From the NCBI GenBank assembly GCA_030920305.1, contig JARLUB010000001.1, forward strand, positions 124,001-188,000: 64,000 nt of DNA, in the 5' to 3' direction. Shown here in pieces: positions 57,444 through 64,000 of the stretch (position 1 is its first letter; every line of letters starts with the position of its first letter). The notes beneath the pieces are model-generated. The model had not been told where the DNA came from. It saw nothing but the letters and a program-made list of their open reading frames with translations, and did no database searches. The position numbers and the translations under genes were made by a program. The stretch is from Eubacteriales bacterium SKADARSKE-1 (GTDB taxonomy: Bacteria; Bacillota; Clostridia; Oscillospirales; Acutalibacteraceae).

Positions 57444-58775
57444 TCATTTTTTTATTGCGGTTCCAATAAGATCATAATCTATAAAATCTGTAATTTTAAC
57501 TGTTATAAAATCACCTGGTCTTAAAAGTTTATCAGATTTAAAAAATACTTTACCATCAATATCTGGAGAGTCTGCAAAACTTCTTCCAAAATAGCAGTTT
57601 GCTTTATCATCAAACCCTTCGGTAACAACTAAAACTTCTTGGTTTATCATTTCACGATTTTTGTTGGTAACTATTTTTAATTGTTCATTCATTAAAATTT
57701 CTTGCCGATGTTTTTTAATATCTTCATCAACTTGATTGTTGAAGGAACATGCCCTTGTACCTTCTTCTGCCGAATAAGTAAAACATCCTAACCTATCAAA
57801 TTTTATATCGTTTATAAAATCACATAGTTCATTAAAATCGTCGTCAGTTTCGCCCGGGAACCCAACTATAAATGTTGTTCTTAAAATTATTTGTGGAATT
57901 TCAGATTTGAGCTTGTTAATAAGTGCGGTGAGGCTTTTAGTGTCGCCTGTTCGGCTCATACATTTTAAAATTTTACCACTGCAATGCTGTAAAGGTAAAT
58001 CTAAATACTTTAATATTTTTTCTTGGCTTTTAATAACGGATATAAGTTCATCTGTTATTTTATCGGGGTAGCAATAAAGCAAGCGAATCCATTTTATTTC
58101 TGGAATTTCACAAAGCTCTAATAAAAGTTTTGGCAAATAAAGCTCATGATATAAGTCTTCACCATAGCGGGTAGTGTCTTGCGCTATGAGGATCAGTTCT
58201 TTAACTCCAGATTTAGCTAAATTTTTAGCTTCAGCTATTATATCTTCTTTTTTTCGGCTACGAAATCGTCCTCTTATTTGTGGAATAGCGCAGTATGAGC
58301 AACAGTTATCGCAACCTTCAGCAACTTTTAAATATGCATAGTGAGCAGGCGTAGTTACAACTCTTTCACCGTTTAAAGGCAGCAATTTTTTATCTTTAAA
58401 AATTTCGATTTTATTATGATTTATGACTGATTCAATGGTATTAATAATCTCGTTATTTGCACCAATCCCTAAAACTGCATCAATTTCTGGAATTTCTTCT
58501 AACACTTTTTCTCGATATCGTTCTGCTAAACACCCAGTAACAATAATTGCTTTAATTTTTCCTTGTTCTTTTAACCGTATAAAATTAAATATTTCTTCAA
58601 TAGCTTCTTTTTTTGCAGCTTCAATAAACCCACAGGTATTTATTATGACGATATCAGAGTCAGCAGGGTTTGCTGTTAATTTATAACCAGCATTTTTTAT
58701 TTTTGCGAGCATAATTTCAGCGTCTATTTGATTTTTTTCACAACCAAGGCTAATAAGTCCAATTTTATATGACAT
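57444..58775 (-). CDS. rimO: Ribosomal protein S12 methylthiotransferase RimO
   Basis: Radical SAM enzyme that methylthiolates Asp89 of S12; 443 residues. The UPF0004 domain supplies three cysteines (SLGCEKNQIDAE, NTCGF, TGCLAERY). The radical SAM cluster is in EGCDNCCSYCAIPQIRG, and the TRAM domain forms the last ~65 residues. YKIGLISLGC at the N-terminus distinguishes RimO from MiaB. Short spacing to pgsA indicates an operon. Confidence 0.94.
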   Translation of the reverse strand: MSYKIGLISLGCEKNQIDAEIMLAKIKNAGYKLTANPADSDIVIINTCGFIEAAKKEAIEEIFNFIRLKEQGKIKAIIVTGCLAERYREKVLEEIPEIDAVLGIGANNEIINTIESVINHNKIEIFKDKKLLPLNGERVVTTPAHYAYLKVAEGCDNCCSYCAIPQIRGRFRSRKKEDIIAEAKNLAKSGVKELILIAQDTTRYGEDLYHELYLPKLLLELCEIPEIKWIRLLYCYPDKITDELISVIKSQEKILKYLDLPLQHCSGKILKCMSRTGDTKSLTALINKLKSEIPQIILRTTFIVGFPGETDDDFNELCDFINDIKFDRLGCFTYSAEEGTRACSFNNQVDEDIKKHRQEILMNEQLKIVTNKNREMINQEVLVVTEGFDDKANCYFGRSFADSPDIDGKVFFKSDKLLRPGDFITVKITDFIDYDLIGTAIKK

Positions 58776-58810
58776 ATTATGGGTCCCTTTCTAATGTTGA
58801 ATTCGCTTGG

Positions 58811-58944
58811 GGGGGCGGCGGTGCGAAGTTTCGCACAGGCCAATTGGAAAAACAGATAATATTTTTTAGTTAGCCAATTGGTCAACGCAAAAAACTATAA
58901 ATTAAGAAAAAATAGTTGTAACAGTTTTTTGCGTCGCCGCCCCC
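58811..58944. repeat. GC-rich nested palindrome, three-hairpin element C
   Basis: Outer arms GGGGGCGGCG (58811-58820) and CGCCGCCCCC (58935-58944) pair perfectly. Inside are hairpins GTGCGA/TCGCAC (58821-58836), GGCCAATTGG/CCAATTGGTC (58838-58883) and ACGCAAAAAACT/AGTTTTTTGCGT (58885-58934). The predicted fold is a four-way junction between scfB and rimO. Confidence 0.8.
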
Positions 58945-58955
58945 AAAAAAGCAAC

Positions 58956-60323
58956 TTAACTTTTTGACATAGCTTCATAAGCTTTTATCATGATAGCACA
59001 CTCAACACGTTTTTTTTCTAAATCACAAGATATTTTATGTGGAGTAAAAATACTATTTTCATATTGAAAATTATTTGCATTACATCCGCCGCTACAATAA
59101 AATTTCGCCCAACATTTTTTACATTCAGGTTTACTATACACATTAGCTTTAGAAAAATAATCTTTCATTTTATAATCAAAAGTACCGTCAACTAAATTAC
59201 CCATTTTCCAATCATCCATTCCAACAAACTGATGGCATGGATAAATATCTCCGTTTGGCGTAATTGCAATATATTCATTCCCGCAGCCACAACCACGAAG
59301 CCTTTTTATTGCACAAGGACCTTGATCTAAATCTATCATGAAATGAAAAAAGTTAAAACTTTTATTGGTATCAATACGATCAATAATTTCTTTAGCTAAT
59401 TTTTCATACTCAGAATAAACAGCATTTATGTCTGATTCTTTGATAGAATAATCTAGTCTCATATCAGAAACAACGGGCTCAACTGAAATTTGATCAAATC
59501 CTAAACTATTTAAATGCAAAACATCGTTTGTGAAATCAAGATTATATTTTGTAAAAGTCCCTCGGACATAATAGTCTTTATCACCGCGAGTTTTGACTAA
59601 CTTTTGATATTTAGGGACAATAGTGTCGTAAGAACCCTTGCCGTTGGGAGTAATTCTCAGCCTATCGTTTATGTTGCGTCGACCATCGAGTGACAATACT
59701 ACGCTTGACATTTCGCGGTTGATATATTCTATTTTATCATCAGTTAGCAAAAGGCCATTAGTAGTAATTGTAAATCTAAAATTTTTATTATATTTTTTTT
59801 CAATGCTTCTAGCATAATCTACGGTTTGTTTTACTACATCAAAATTCATAAGAGGTTCGCCGCCAAAAAAGTCAACTTCTAAATTGTGTCTTTTCCCGGA
59901 TTTTTCTATTAAGAAATCAATTGCTTGTTTTGCAATATCAAAAGGCATAAGTTCACGGCCTTTTCCAAAGTCTCCTTTAGCAGCAAAACAATATTCACAC
60001 CTTAAGTTACAGTCATGCGCAATGTTTAAACACATAGATTTTATTGGTGCATCTTTTAAAGAAGAAGCCATCCTTTCGTATGGATCACTTGAAAAAAGTT
60101 GACCATCAACATACAATTTATAGATTTCACGATAAGTATCTTTAATTTCAGTTTCACCATATTTTAAGCTAAGTTTTTCAAATATACTTTTATCAAGTTC
60201 TGCAGAGGTAGGTTCTTTTAAGTTATCAACAATGTCGTAAGCAATATCGTCAAACATATGAACAGCACCGCTATTGGTGTCAAGCACAATGTTATATCCG
60301 TTTAACTTGTATTTATGTATCAT
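58956..60323 (-). CDS. scfB: SCIFF peptide maturase (radical SAM/SPASM, thioether-forming)
   Basis: 455 residues. It installs thioether cross-links in the six-cysteine SCIFF peptide. The radical SAM cluster is CNLRCEYC. A SPASM-type C-terminal region carries CGCGN, CHQF, CKKC and CSGGC for auxiliary clusters. The N-terminal ~90 residues (HKYKLNGYNIVLDTNSGAVH) form the precursor-recognition domain. ATG 60323 follows AAAGGA by eight bases; the longer frame runs into repeat copy 5. The precursor gene lies ~180 bases upstream. Confidence 0.95.
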   Translation of the reverse strand: MIHKYKLNGYNIVLDTNSGAVHMFDDIAYDIVDNLKEPTSAELDKSIFEKLSLKYGETEIKDTYREIYKLYVDGQLFSSDPYERMASSLKDAPIKSMCLNIAHDCNLRCEYCFAAKGDFGKGRELMPFDIAKQAIDFLIEKSGKRHNLEVDFFGGEPLMNFDVVKQTVDYARSIEKKYNKNFRFTITTNGLLLTDDKIEYINREMSSVVLSLDGRRNINDRLRITPNGKGSYDTIVPKYQKLVKTRGDKDYYVRGTFTKYNLDFTNDVLHLNSLGFDQISVEPVVSDMRLDYSIKESDINAVYSEYEKLAKEIIDRIDTNKSFNFFHFMIDLDQGPCAIKRLRGCGCGNEYIAITPNGDIYPCHQFVGMDDWKMGNLVDGTFDYKMKDYFSKANVYSKPECKKCWAKFYCSGGCNANNFQYENSIFTPHKISCDLEKKRVECAIMIKAYEAMSKS

Positions 60324-60340
60324 TAAAGTGTCCTTTCTTT

Positions 60341-60390
60341 GTGGCACGTCGCGAAAGTGCAGAGAAGTTTTGCGTGAAAGTGGTGAGCTA
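60341..60390. repeat. CACTTTCGCG repeat element, copy 5 (degenerate)
   Basis: CGCGAAAGTG (60350-60359) and a one-mismatch copy CGTGAAAGTG (60373-60382) with poorly matching arms, between scfA and scfB. Confidence 0.7.
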
Positions 60391-60408
60391 TAAGTTTAGC
60401 TAAGTATA

Positions 60409-60441
60409 AAAAAATAGCGGAAAGACTAAAAGTCTTCCGCT
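60409..60441 (-). terminator. Terminator or attenuator between scfA and scfB
   Basis: AGCGGAAGACT and AGTCTTTCCGCT arms (one bulge) with a short loop, followed on the minus strand by ATTTTTTTAT. It should make scfA transcript more abundant than scfB. Confidence 0.8.
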
Positions 60442-60504
60442 TTATATACTAATAGTAGTAGAACAAGAATTTGTGCGAAAGTAAATTTTAAGGAATATCA
60501 TTAG

Positions 60505-60666
60505 CTAGTGAGAAACTTTAACAGAATTTTGACGTTCACATTTTTGATTAGCAACAGTACAAGAAGTTTTGCAGGCAGATTGGCAAGAAGCTTGGCATTC
60601 GCCACAACCGCCAACAATGGCACTTTCCTTTAAGTTTGCTTTGTTTAAAGTTTTAACATGTTTCAT
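60505..60666 (-). CDS. scfA: SCIFF ranthipeptide precursor
   Basis: 53-residue peptide (MKHVKTLNKANLKES at the start), with AAAGGAG six bases before ATG 60666. It has six cysteines at 21, 24, 28, 32, 36 and 43 in the pattern CGEC-CQSACKTSC-C, and the leader-core junction AIVGGCG, all matching the SCIFF family (six Cys in forty-five). It extends about seven residues past the usual end (QNSVKVSH tail). It is immediately followed by the maturase gene scfB. Confidence 0.95.
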   Translation of the reverse strand: MKHVKTLNKANLKESAIVGGCGECQASCQSACKTSCTVANQKCERQNSVKVSH

Positions 60667-60702
60667 TTTAAATCTCCTTTATAATTTATAAAAATAAAGT
60701 TT

Positions 60703-61110
60703 CTATCTTTTTTGGCTATTTACACCTAAAATTCCGCCAACAGCACCCATAAAGAGCATTGAAATAAATTTTATTAAAGTAACGATTGTAAAATGATCCC
60801 TTGAGATAATAAACCCTATTAGTGTAAACAGAAGAAACATTAACAACCCTGCAAAAGAACCATACAAAAGACCTTTTGATTTATATATTCTAAGAGTTAT
60901 GTAGCTTGATACAAATGTACCTATTGAAACTGAAATAATTGCCATAGTTTGTATTACGAAAGAAGGCATAGCTCCTATTTGAGTAAAAACTAGAGCAAAT
61001 AAAACCAAAAGCAAAATAGAACTCAAACCACCTAAAAACATACCAAACACTAATGATTTTAAAAGTAATATATAATTACTTTCTGAATTATTGGACTTAT
61101 CATATCGCAA
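60703..61110 (-). CDS. TIGR04086-like small membrane protein
   Basis: 135 residues with four hydrophobic spans (about 15-40, 42-66, 73-93, 108-130). It has the family-like ends LVFGMFLGGLSSILLLVLFA and LFMGAVGGILG. Members of the TIGR04086 family are commonly found between yajC and the SCIFF precursor gene in clostridia, as here, but no biochemical function is known. It lies 36 bases upstream of scfA and may help export or process the peptide; that is inference from position. Confidence 0.8.
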   Translation of the reverse strand: MRYDKSNNSESNYILLLKSLVFGMFLGGLSSILLLVLFALVFTQIGAMPSFVIQTMAIISVSIGTFVSSYITLRIYKSKGLLYGSFAGLLMFLLFTLIGFIISRDHFTIVTLIKFISMLFMGAVGGILGVNSQKR

Positions 61111-61194
61111 GATACAAACCTCCTCGAAGATATACCATCAAAATTTTAAATTAAAACCTGTATGATAGATATTCGAAAAGGTAAAAGGTTATAC

Positions 61195-61497
61195 CTATTT
61201 TTCAGAAGTTTCTTTTGTTATATCGCAGCTAGCAATTGCCCATTTTTTAATTTTTAATTTATTGCGGTCAATACCAGTTTCAATAATAAAAGAATCATTA
61301 TCGTCTTTTACGCTAACAATTTTTCCAACGATTCCGCCAATTGTTGTAATTTCATCGCCTGGTTTGAGAGAATTTCTCATCGATTCCTCTTGCTTTTTTC
61401 TTTTTGAGTTTGGGCGTATCAATAAAAAATACATTCCAACTATAAATACAGCCATTATTGCAAAATTCATTAAACCAAATCCGCCTTCAGCATTCAT
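61195..61497 (-). CDS. yajC: Preprotein translocase subunit YajC
   Basis: 100 residues with one N-terminal span (FAIMAVFIVGMYFLLIRP). The cytoplasmic SH3-like part has family text NSKRKKQEESMRNSLKPGDEI (first 20 residues) and TTIGGIVGKIVSVKDD. It associates with SecDF at the Sec translocon. It is the first gene of the yajC-TIGR04086-scfA-scfB block. Confidence 0.93.
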   Translation of the reverse strand: MNAEGGFGLMNFAIMAVFIVGMYFLLIRPNSKRKKQEESMRNSLKPGDEITTIGGIVGKIVSVKDDNDSFIIETGIDRNKLKIKKWAIASCDITKETSEK

Positions 61498-61614
61498 AAG
61501 CAGTATACCTCCATAAAATAATATTTATCATTATAACAACAAACAACATAATATGCAAGGCTTTTTTTACTATTCAAAATTAGAGCCTTGACTCCAAATA
61601 ATTTTAAAAATTAG

Positions 61615-61644
61615 TTGACAATTAAGTTTTAACAAGCGTACAAT
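61615..61644 (+). promoter_or_regulatory. Promoter of alr
   Basis: Perfect TTGACA at 61615-61620, an 18-base spacer and TACAAT at 61639-61644, 33 bases before the start. Confidence 0.8.
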
Positions 61645-61676
61645 TAAATATTAAACTAGAAAGGTTGTTATATTCG

Positions 61677-62873
61677 ATGGGAAAATTTTTTAGAAGAACA
61701 TGGGCGCAAATAAATTTAGACGCAATAGAAAACAATTATTATGAAATTAAAAAAAATATAAATAAAAACAGTAAAGTTTTATGTGTTTTAAAAGCAGATG
61801 CATATGGCCATGGGGCAGCGGTGTTAGCACGTGAATATGAAAAAATGGGTGTAAATTGGTTTGCTGTTTCAAATTTAGAAGAAGCCTTACAACTAAGGTA
61901 TAACGGCGCTAAAAAAAACATTTTAATTTTAGGTTATACGCCAGCTAGTATGGCAAGTACTCTTGCAAAATTCAACATTTCTCAAAATGTATTTTCTGAA
62001 AAATATGCGAAAGATTTATCTGATTTTGCAGTAAAGAATAATGTAGTTGTTAACATTCATGTAAAAATAGACACGGGAATGAGCCGACTTGGGTTTGTTT
62101 TTCATGATAAAATTCGTGATATAGGCATAATTGATAGTATAACGAAAATATCCAAGTTTGATGGTTTAAAAATCCAGGGAATTTTTACTCATTTTCCAAC
62201 TGCTGACGAAGGTGGAATTTATGGAATTAACACTAAACTTCAGTTTGATAATTTTATGACGGCCATAGAAAAATTGAAAGAAGTAGGTATCAATATACCT
62301 ATAAAACATTGCAGTAATAGTGCTAGTATATTGAATTACCCTGAAATGAATTTAGATCTTGTTAGAGCAGGGCTTATACTTTATGGCCTATATCCATCAG
62401 ATTATCAAACCTTAGACTTAAAACTTCAAAGAGCTATGGAATTAAAGACTGTTGTCTCTCAAATAAAAGAAGTCGAAAAACAAACAGCTGTGAGCTACGG
62501 TAGCACCTTTATAACAAATAAACTAACTAAAGTTGCTACAGTTCCAATTGGTTACGCGGATGGATACCTTAGGTGCTTTTCTGGCAGAGCTGAAATGCTG
62601 GTTTGCGGTAAACGTGCACCGGTTATTGGAAGAGTTTGTATGGATCAACTTATGCTTGATGTGACAGATATAGACGGTATAAATGAAAATTCAGAAGTTA
62701 CTGTGTTTGGAACTGATGGTGATGAAACAATTACTATCGAAGAGTTAGCAAAGATTAGTAATACTATAAATTATGAATTGCTTTGCCTTTTAAGCAAACG
62801 AGTACCTAGAATTTATATAAAAGACGGCAAACAAGTTGAAGAGTTAAATTACATATGCCCGTCTAGAGATTAG
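61677..62873 (+). CDS. alr: Alanine racemase
   Basis: PLP enzyme making D-alanine for peptidoglycan; 398 residues. The PLP lysine is in VLKADAYGHGA, the catalytic tyrosine is in AVSYGSTF, and RTWAQINLDAIENNY at the N-terminus and GRVCMDQLMLDVTD are typical. ATG 61677 is preferred over the TTG at 61665, which abuts the AAAGG site, although the resulting spacer of about 12 bases is long. It has its own strong promoter. Confidence 0.96.
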   Translation: MGKFFRRTWAQINLDAIENNYYEIKKNINKNSKVLCVLKADAYGHGAAVLAREYEKMGVNWFAVSNLEEALQLRYNGAKKNILILGYTPASMASTLAKFNISQNVFSEKYAKDLSDFAVKNNVVVNIHVKIDTGMSRLGFVFHDKIRDIGIIDSITKISKFDGLKIQGIFTHFPTADEGGIYGINTKLQFDNFMTAIEKLKEVGINIPIKHCSNSASILNYPEMNLDLVRAGLILYGLYPSDYQTLDLKLQRAMELKTVVSQIKEVEKQTAVSYGSTFITNKLTKVATVPIGYADGYLRCFSGRAEMLVCGKRAPVIGRVCMDQLMLDVTDIDGINENSEVTVFGTDGDETITIEELAKISNTINYELLCLLSKRVPRIYIKDGKQVEELNYICPSRD

Positions 62874-63163
62874 AGGCAAGGTGCCAGAAGCAAGATTTGA
62901 AACAAAGACCTAGAGGGCAGAGTGGTTAAGATTTAGCAACAAAAGCTACACGCAAAACACGGTCGCGGGTGTTAAGAAAAAGTTCGCACTGGACCTGGTG
63001 CGCGAAATGGATGCAACGTTACATTGCCGCGAATTAGGTGCAACGTCACGACGGCGGATCGCCGCTGATATTACGCGACCTAATATTTTTTAGGCCTGAG
63101 TTTTAAGGCTCGCGAGCAGTTCGGCGTGAGAACTGGGTCCAGCGTCATGCTGGGGGAGGATAT
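62874..63163. other. GC-rich, hairpin-rich spacer before rsmA
   Basis: About 290 bases, clearly richer in GC than the flanking genes. Hairpins include TTCGCAC/GTGCGCGAA near 62990-63010, CGGCG-GAT-CGCCG near 63053, CCTAATATTTTTTAGG near 63079-63095 and CCAGC/GCTGG near 63139-63152. TGCAACGT occurs twice. No supported gene; it may be a decayed mobile or palindromic element. Confidence 0.5.
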
Positions 63164-64000
63164 ATGAATAATTTATCAGATATAAACACAATAAAAGCAA
63201 TTTTGTCTCGGCACAAATTTAATTTTTCTCATTCTCTTGGCCAAAATTTTATTGTAAATCCTAATGTTTGCCCAGAAATGGCAGCTTTAAGTGGCGCCGG
63301 AGAAAATGTTGGAGTTTTAGAGATAGGCCCTGGCATAGGTGTTTTGACACGTGAATTAGCAGCTTTAGCTCAGAAAGTTGTTTCAGTAGAACTAGACCAG
63401 CGGCTTTTGCCAATACTTGACGAAACTCTGGCTGGATTTTCTAATGTAAAAATTATAAACGGCGACATTTTAAAACTAGATCTGTCAAAAATAATACAAG
63501 ATGAGTTTTATAATATGGATGTAGTGGTTTGCGCAAATTTGCCATACTATATTACTTCACCCGTTATAACAAAGTTAATTGAAGAAAAATTGACAATAAA
63601 TTCTATCACCATTATGGTTCAAAAAGAGGTTGCCAATAGAATTTGTGCGGGCGCTGGGCACAAAGAAACAAGTGCTTTTAGTATTTTTATTAATTATTAT
63701 TGCAATGCTGAATTTTTATTTGATGTAAAAAAAGAAAACTTTATACCGTCTCCTAAAGTTGATTCAGCTGTGATTAAATTAAATATTAAAAAAGGGCTAA
63801 GTTTTAATGTAGCTGATGAAAAAACCTTTTTTAAAGTGGTAAAAGCAGCATTTTTGCAGCGACGAAAAACGGTTTCAAATTCGCTTAGTAGTGGGCTTGG
63901 TATTTCCAAAGAAAAGATCCTTGAGGTTTTAAAAGACTCTCAAATAGAACCAAATTCAAGAGCAGAAAATCTTTCTATGCAGCAATTTTTTAATCTTTCA
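63164..64000 (+). CDS. rsmA: 16S rRNA dimethyladenosine transferase RsmA/KsgA (3' end outside window)
   Basis: Dimethylates A1518 and A1519 of 16S rRNA as a late 30S checkpoint. 279 codons are visible, with no stop before the right edge, so only the last few residues are missing. Motifs in order: HSLGQNFIVNP, the SAM-binding EIGPGIGVLTRELA, VELDQRL, NGDILKLD, the catalytic NLPYYITSP, and PSPKVDSAVI, AAFLQRRKTVSNSL. ATG 63164 follows GGGGGAGG. The expected neighbours (tatD, rnmV) are elsewhere. Confidence 0.95.
   Translation, partial: MNNLSDINTIKAILSRHKFNFSHSLGQNFIVNPNVCPEMAALSGAGENVGVLEIGPGIGVLTRELAALAQKVVSVELDQRLLPILDETLAGFSNVKIINGDILKLDLSKIIQDEFYNMDVVVCANLPYYITSPVITKLIEEKLTINSITIMVQKEVANRICAGAGHKETSAFSIFINYYCNAEFLFDVKKENFIPSPKVDSAVIKLNIKKGLSFNVADEKTFFKVVKAAFLQRRKTVSNSLSSGLGISKEKILEVLKDSQIEPNSRAENLSMQQFFNLS

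Overview
The window is a low-GC, gene-dense stretch of chromosome from an anaerobic Gram-positive bacterium, most likely a clostridium of the Oscillospiraceae/Ruminococcaceae type (inferred from gene content, not from a database match). The evidence is a trimeric NAD-linked [FeFe] hydrogenase, rubrerythrin, GTP-type PEP carboxykinase, a SCIFF (six-cysteine) ranthipeptide with its radical SAM maturase, RicT, a cyclic-di-AMP receptor of the DarA type, a perfect CIRCE operator, and strong GGAGG ribosome binding sites with frequent GTG/TTG starts. I see no tRNA, rRNA, CRISPR array, prophage or insertion sequence.

Layout. 0-7.2 kb: infB (5' end cut by the window), rbfA, nrnA, truB, ribF, a flavin reductase and a YmfI/FabG-like reductase. 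7.3-14.8 kb: a 40-codon membrane peptide gene, metG, tatD, a penicillin-binding transpeptidase on the minus strand, polA and a small membrane protein. 14.8-25.9 kb, mostly minus strand: rubrerythrin, DegV, two TrkA-type K+ channel regulators, a RibU-like ECF transporter subunit, the hydrogenase operon with an unexpected exported kinase-like gene inside it, and a two-domain Nudix protein. 26-38 kb: an EF-G-like GTPase, tandem signal peptidases with rplS, pyrG, hemW, galU, a FUSC-like membrane protein, rpsT, recA-recX and a left-handed beta-helix protein. 38-51 kb: groES-groEL, a cluster of small unknown genes, a phosphodiesterase, a CBS protein, the decarboxylase-darA-holB-ricT block, two M16 peptidase homologues and lgt. 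51-64 kb: pckG, tsaD, rimI, an arginine-phosphatase-like gene, cysS, pgsA, rimO, the SCIFF system (scfB, scfA, TIGR04086-like protein, yajC), alr, and rsmA running off the right edge.

Most genes are housekeeping: translation and ribosome maturation, replication and repair, envelope synthesis and secretion, and redox metabolism. The less ordinary content is in three places. (1) An exported kinase-fold protein sits between hydrogenase subunit genes. (2) The SCIFF precursor and its maturase are separated by a terminator and a repeat. (3) Several classes of short GC-rich palindromic elements lie in the spacers. One is a repeat family built from two direct copies of CACTTTCGCG inside inverted arms (five full copies and one half copy). 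Another is a group of nested palindromes that each predict a closing stem around three hairpin domains.

Limits: everything here was read by eye. Family assignments rest on recognisable motifs, and no alignment, folding or database search was run.
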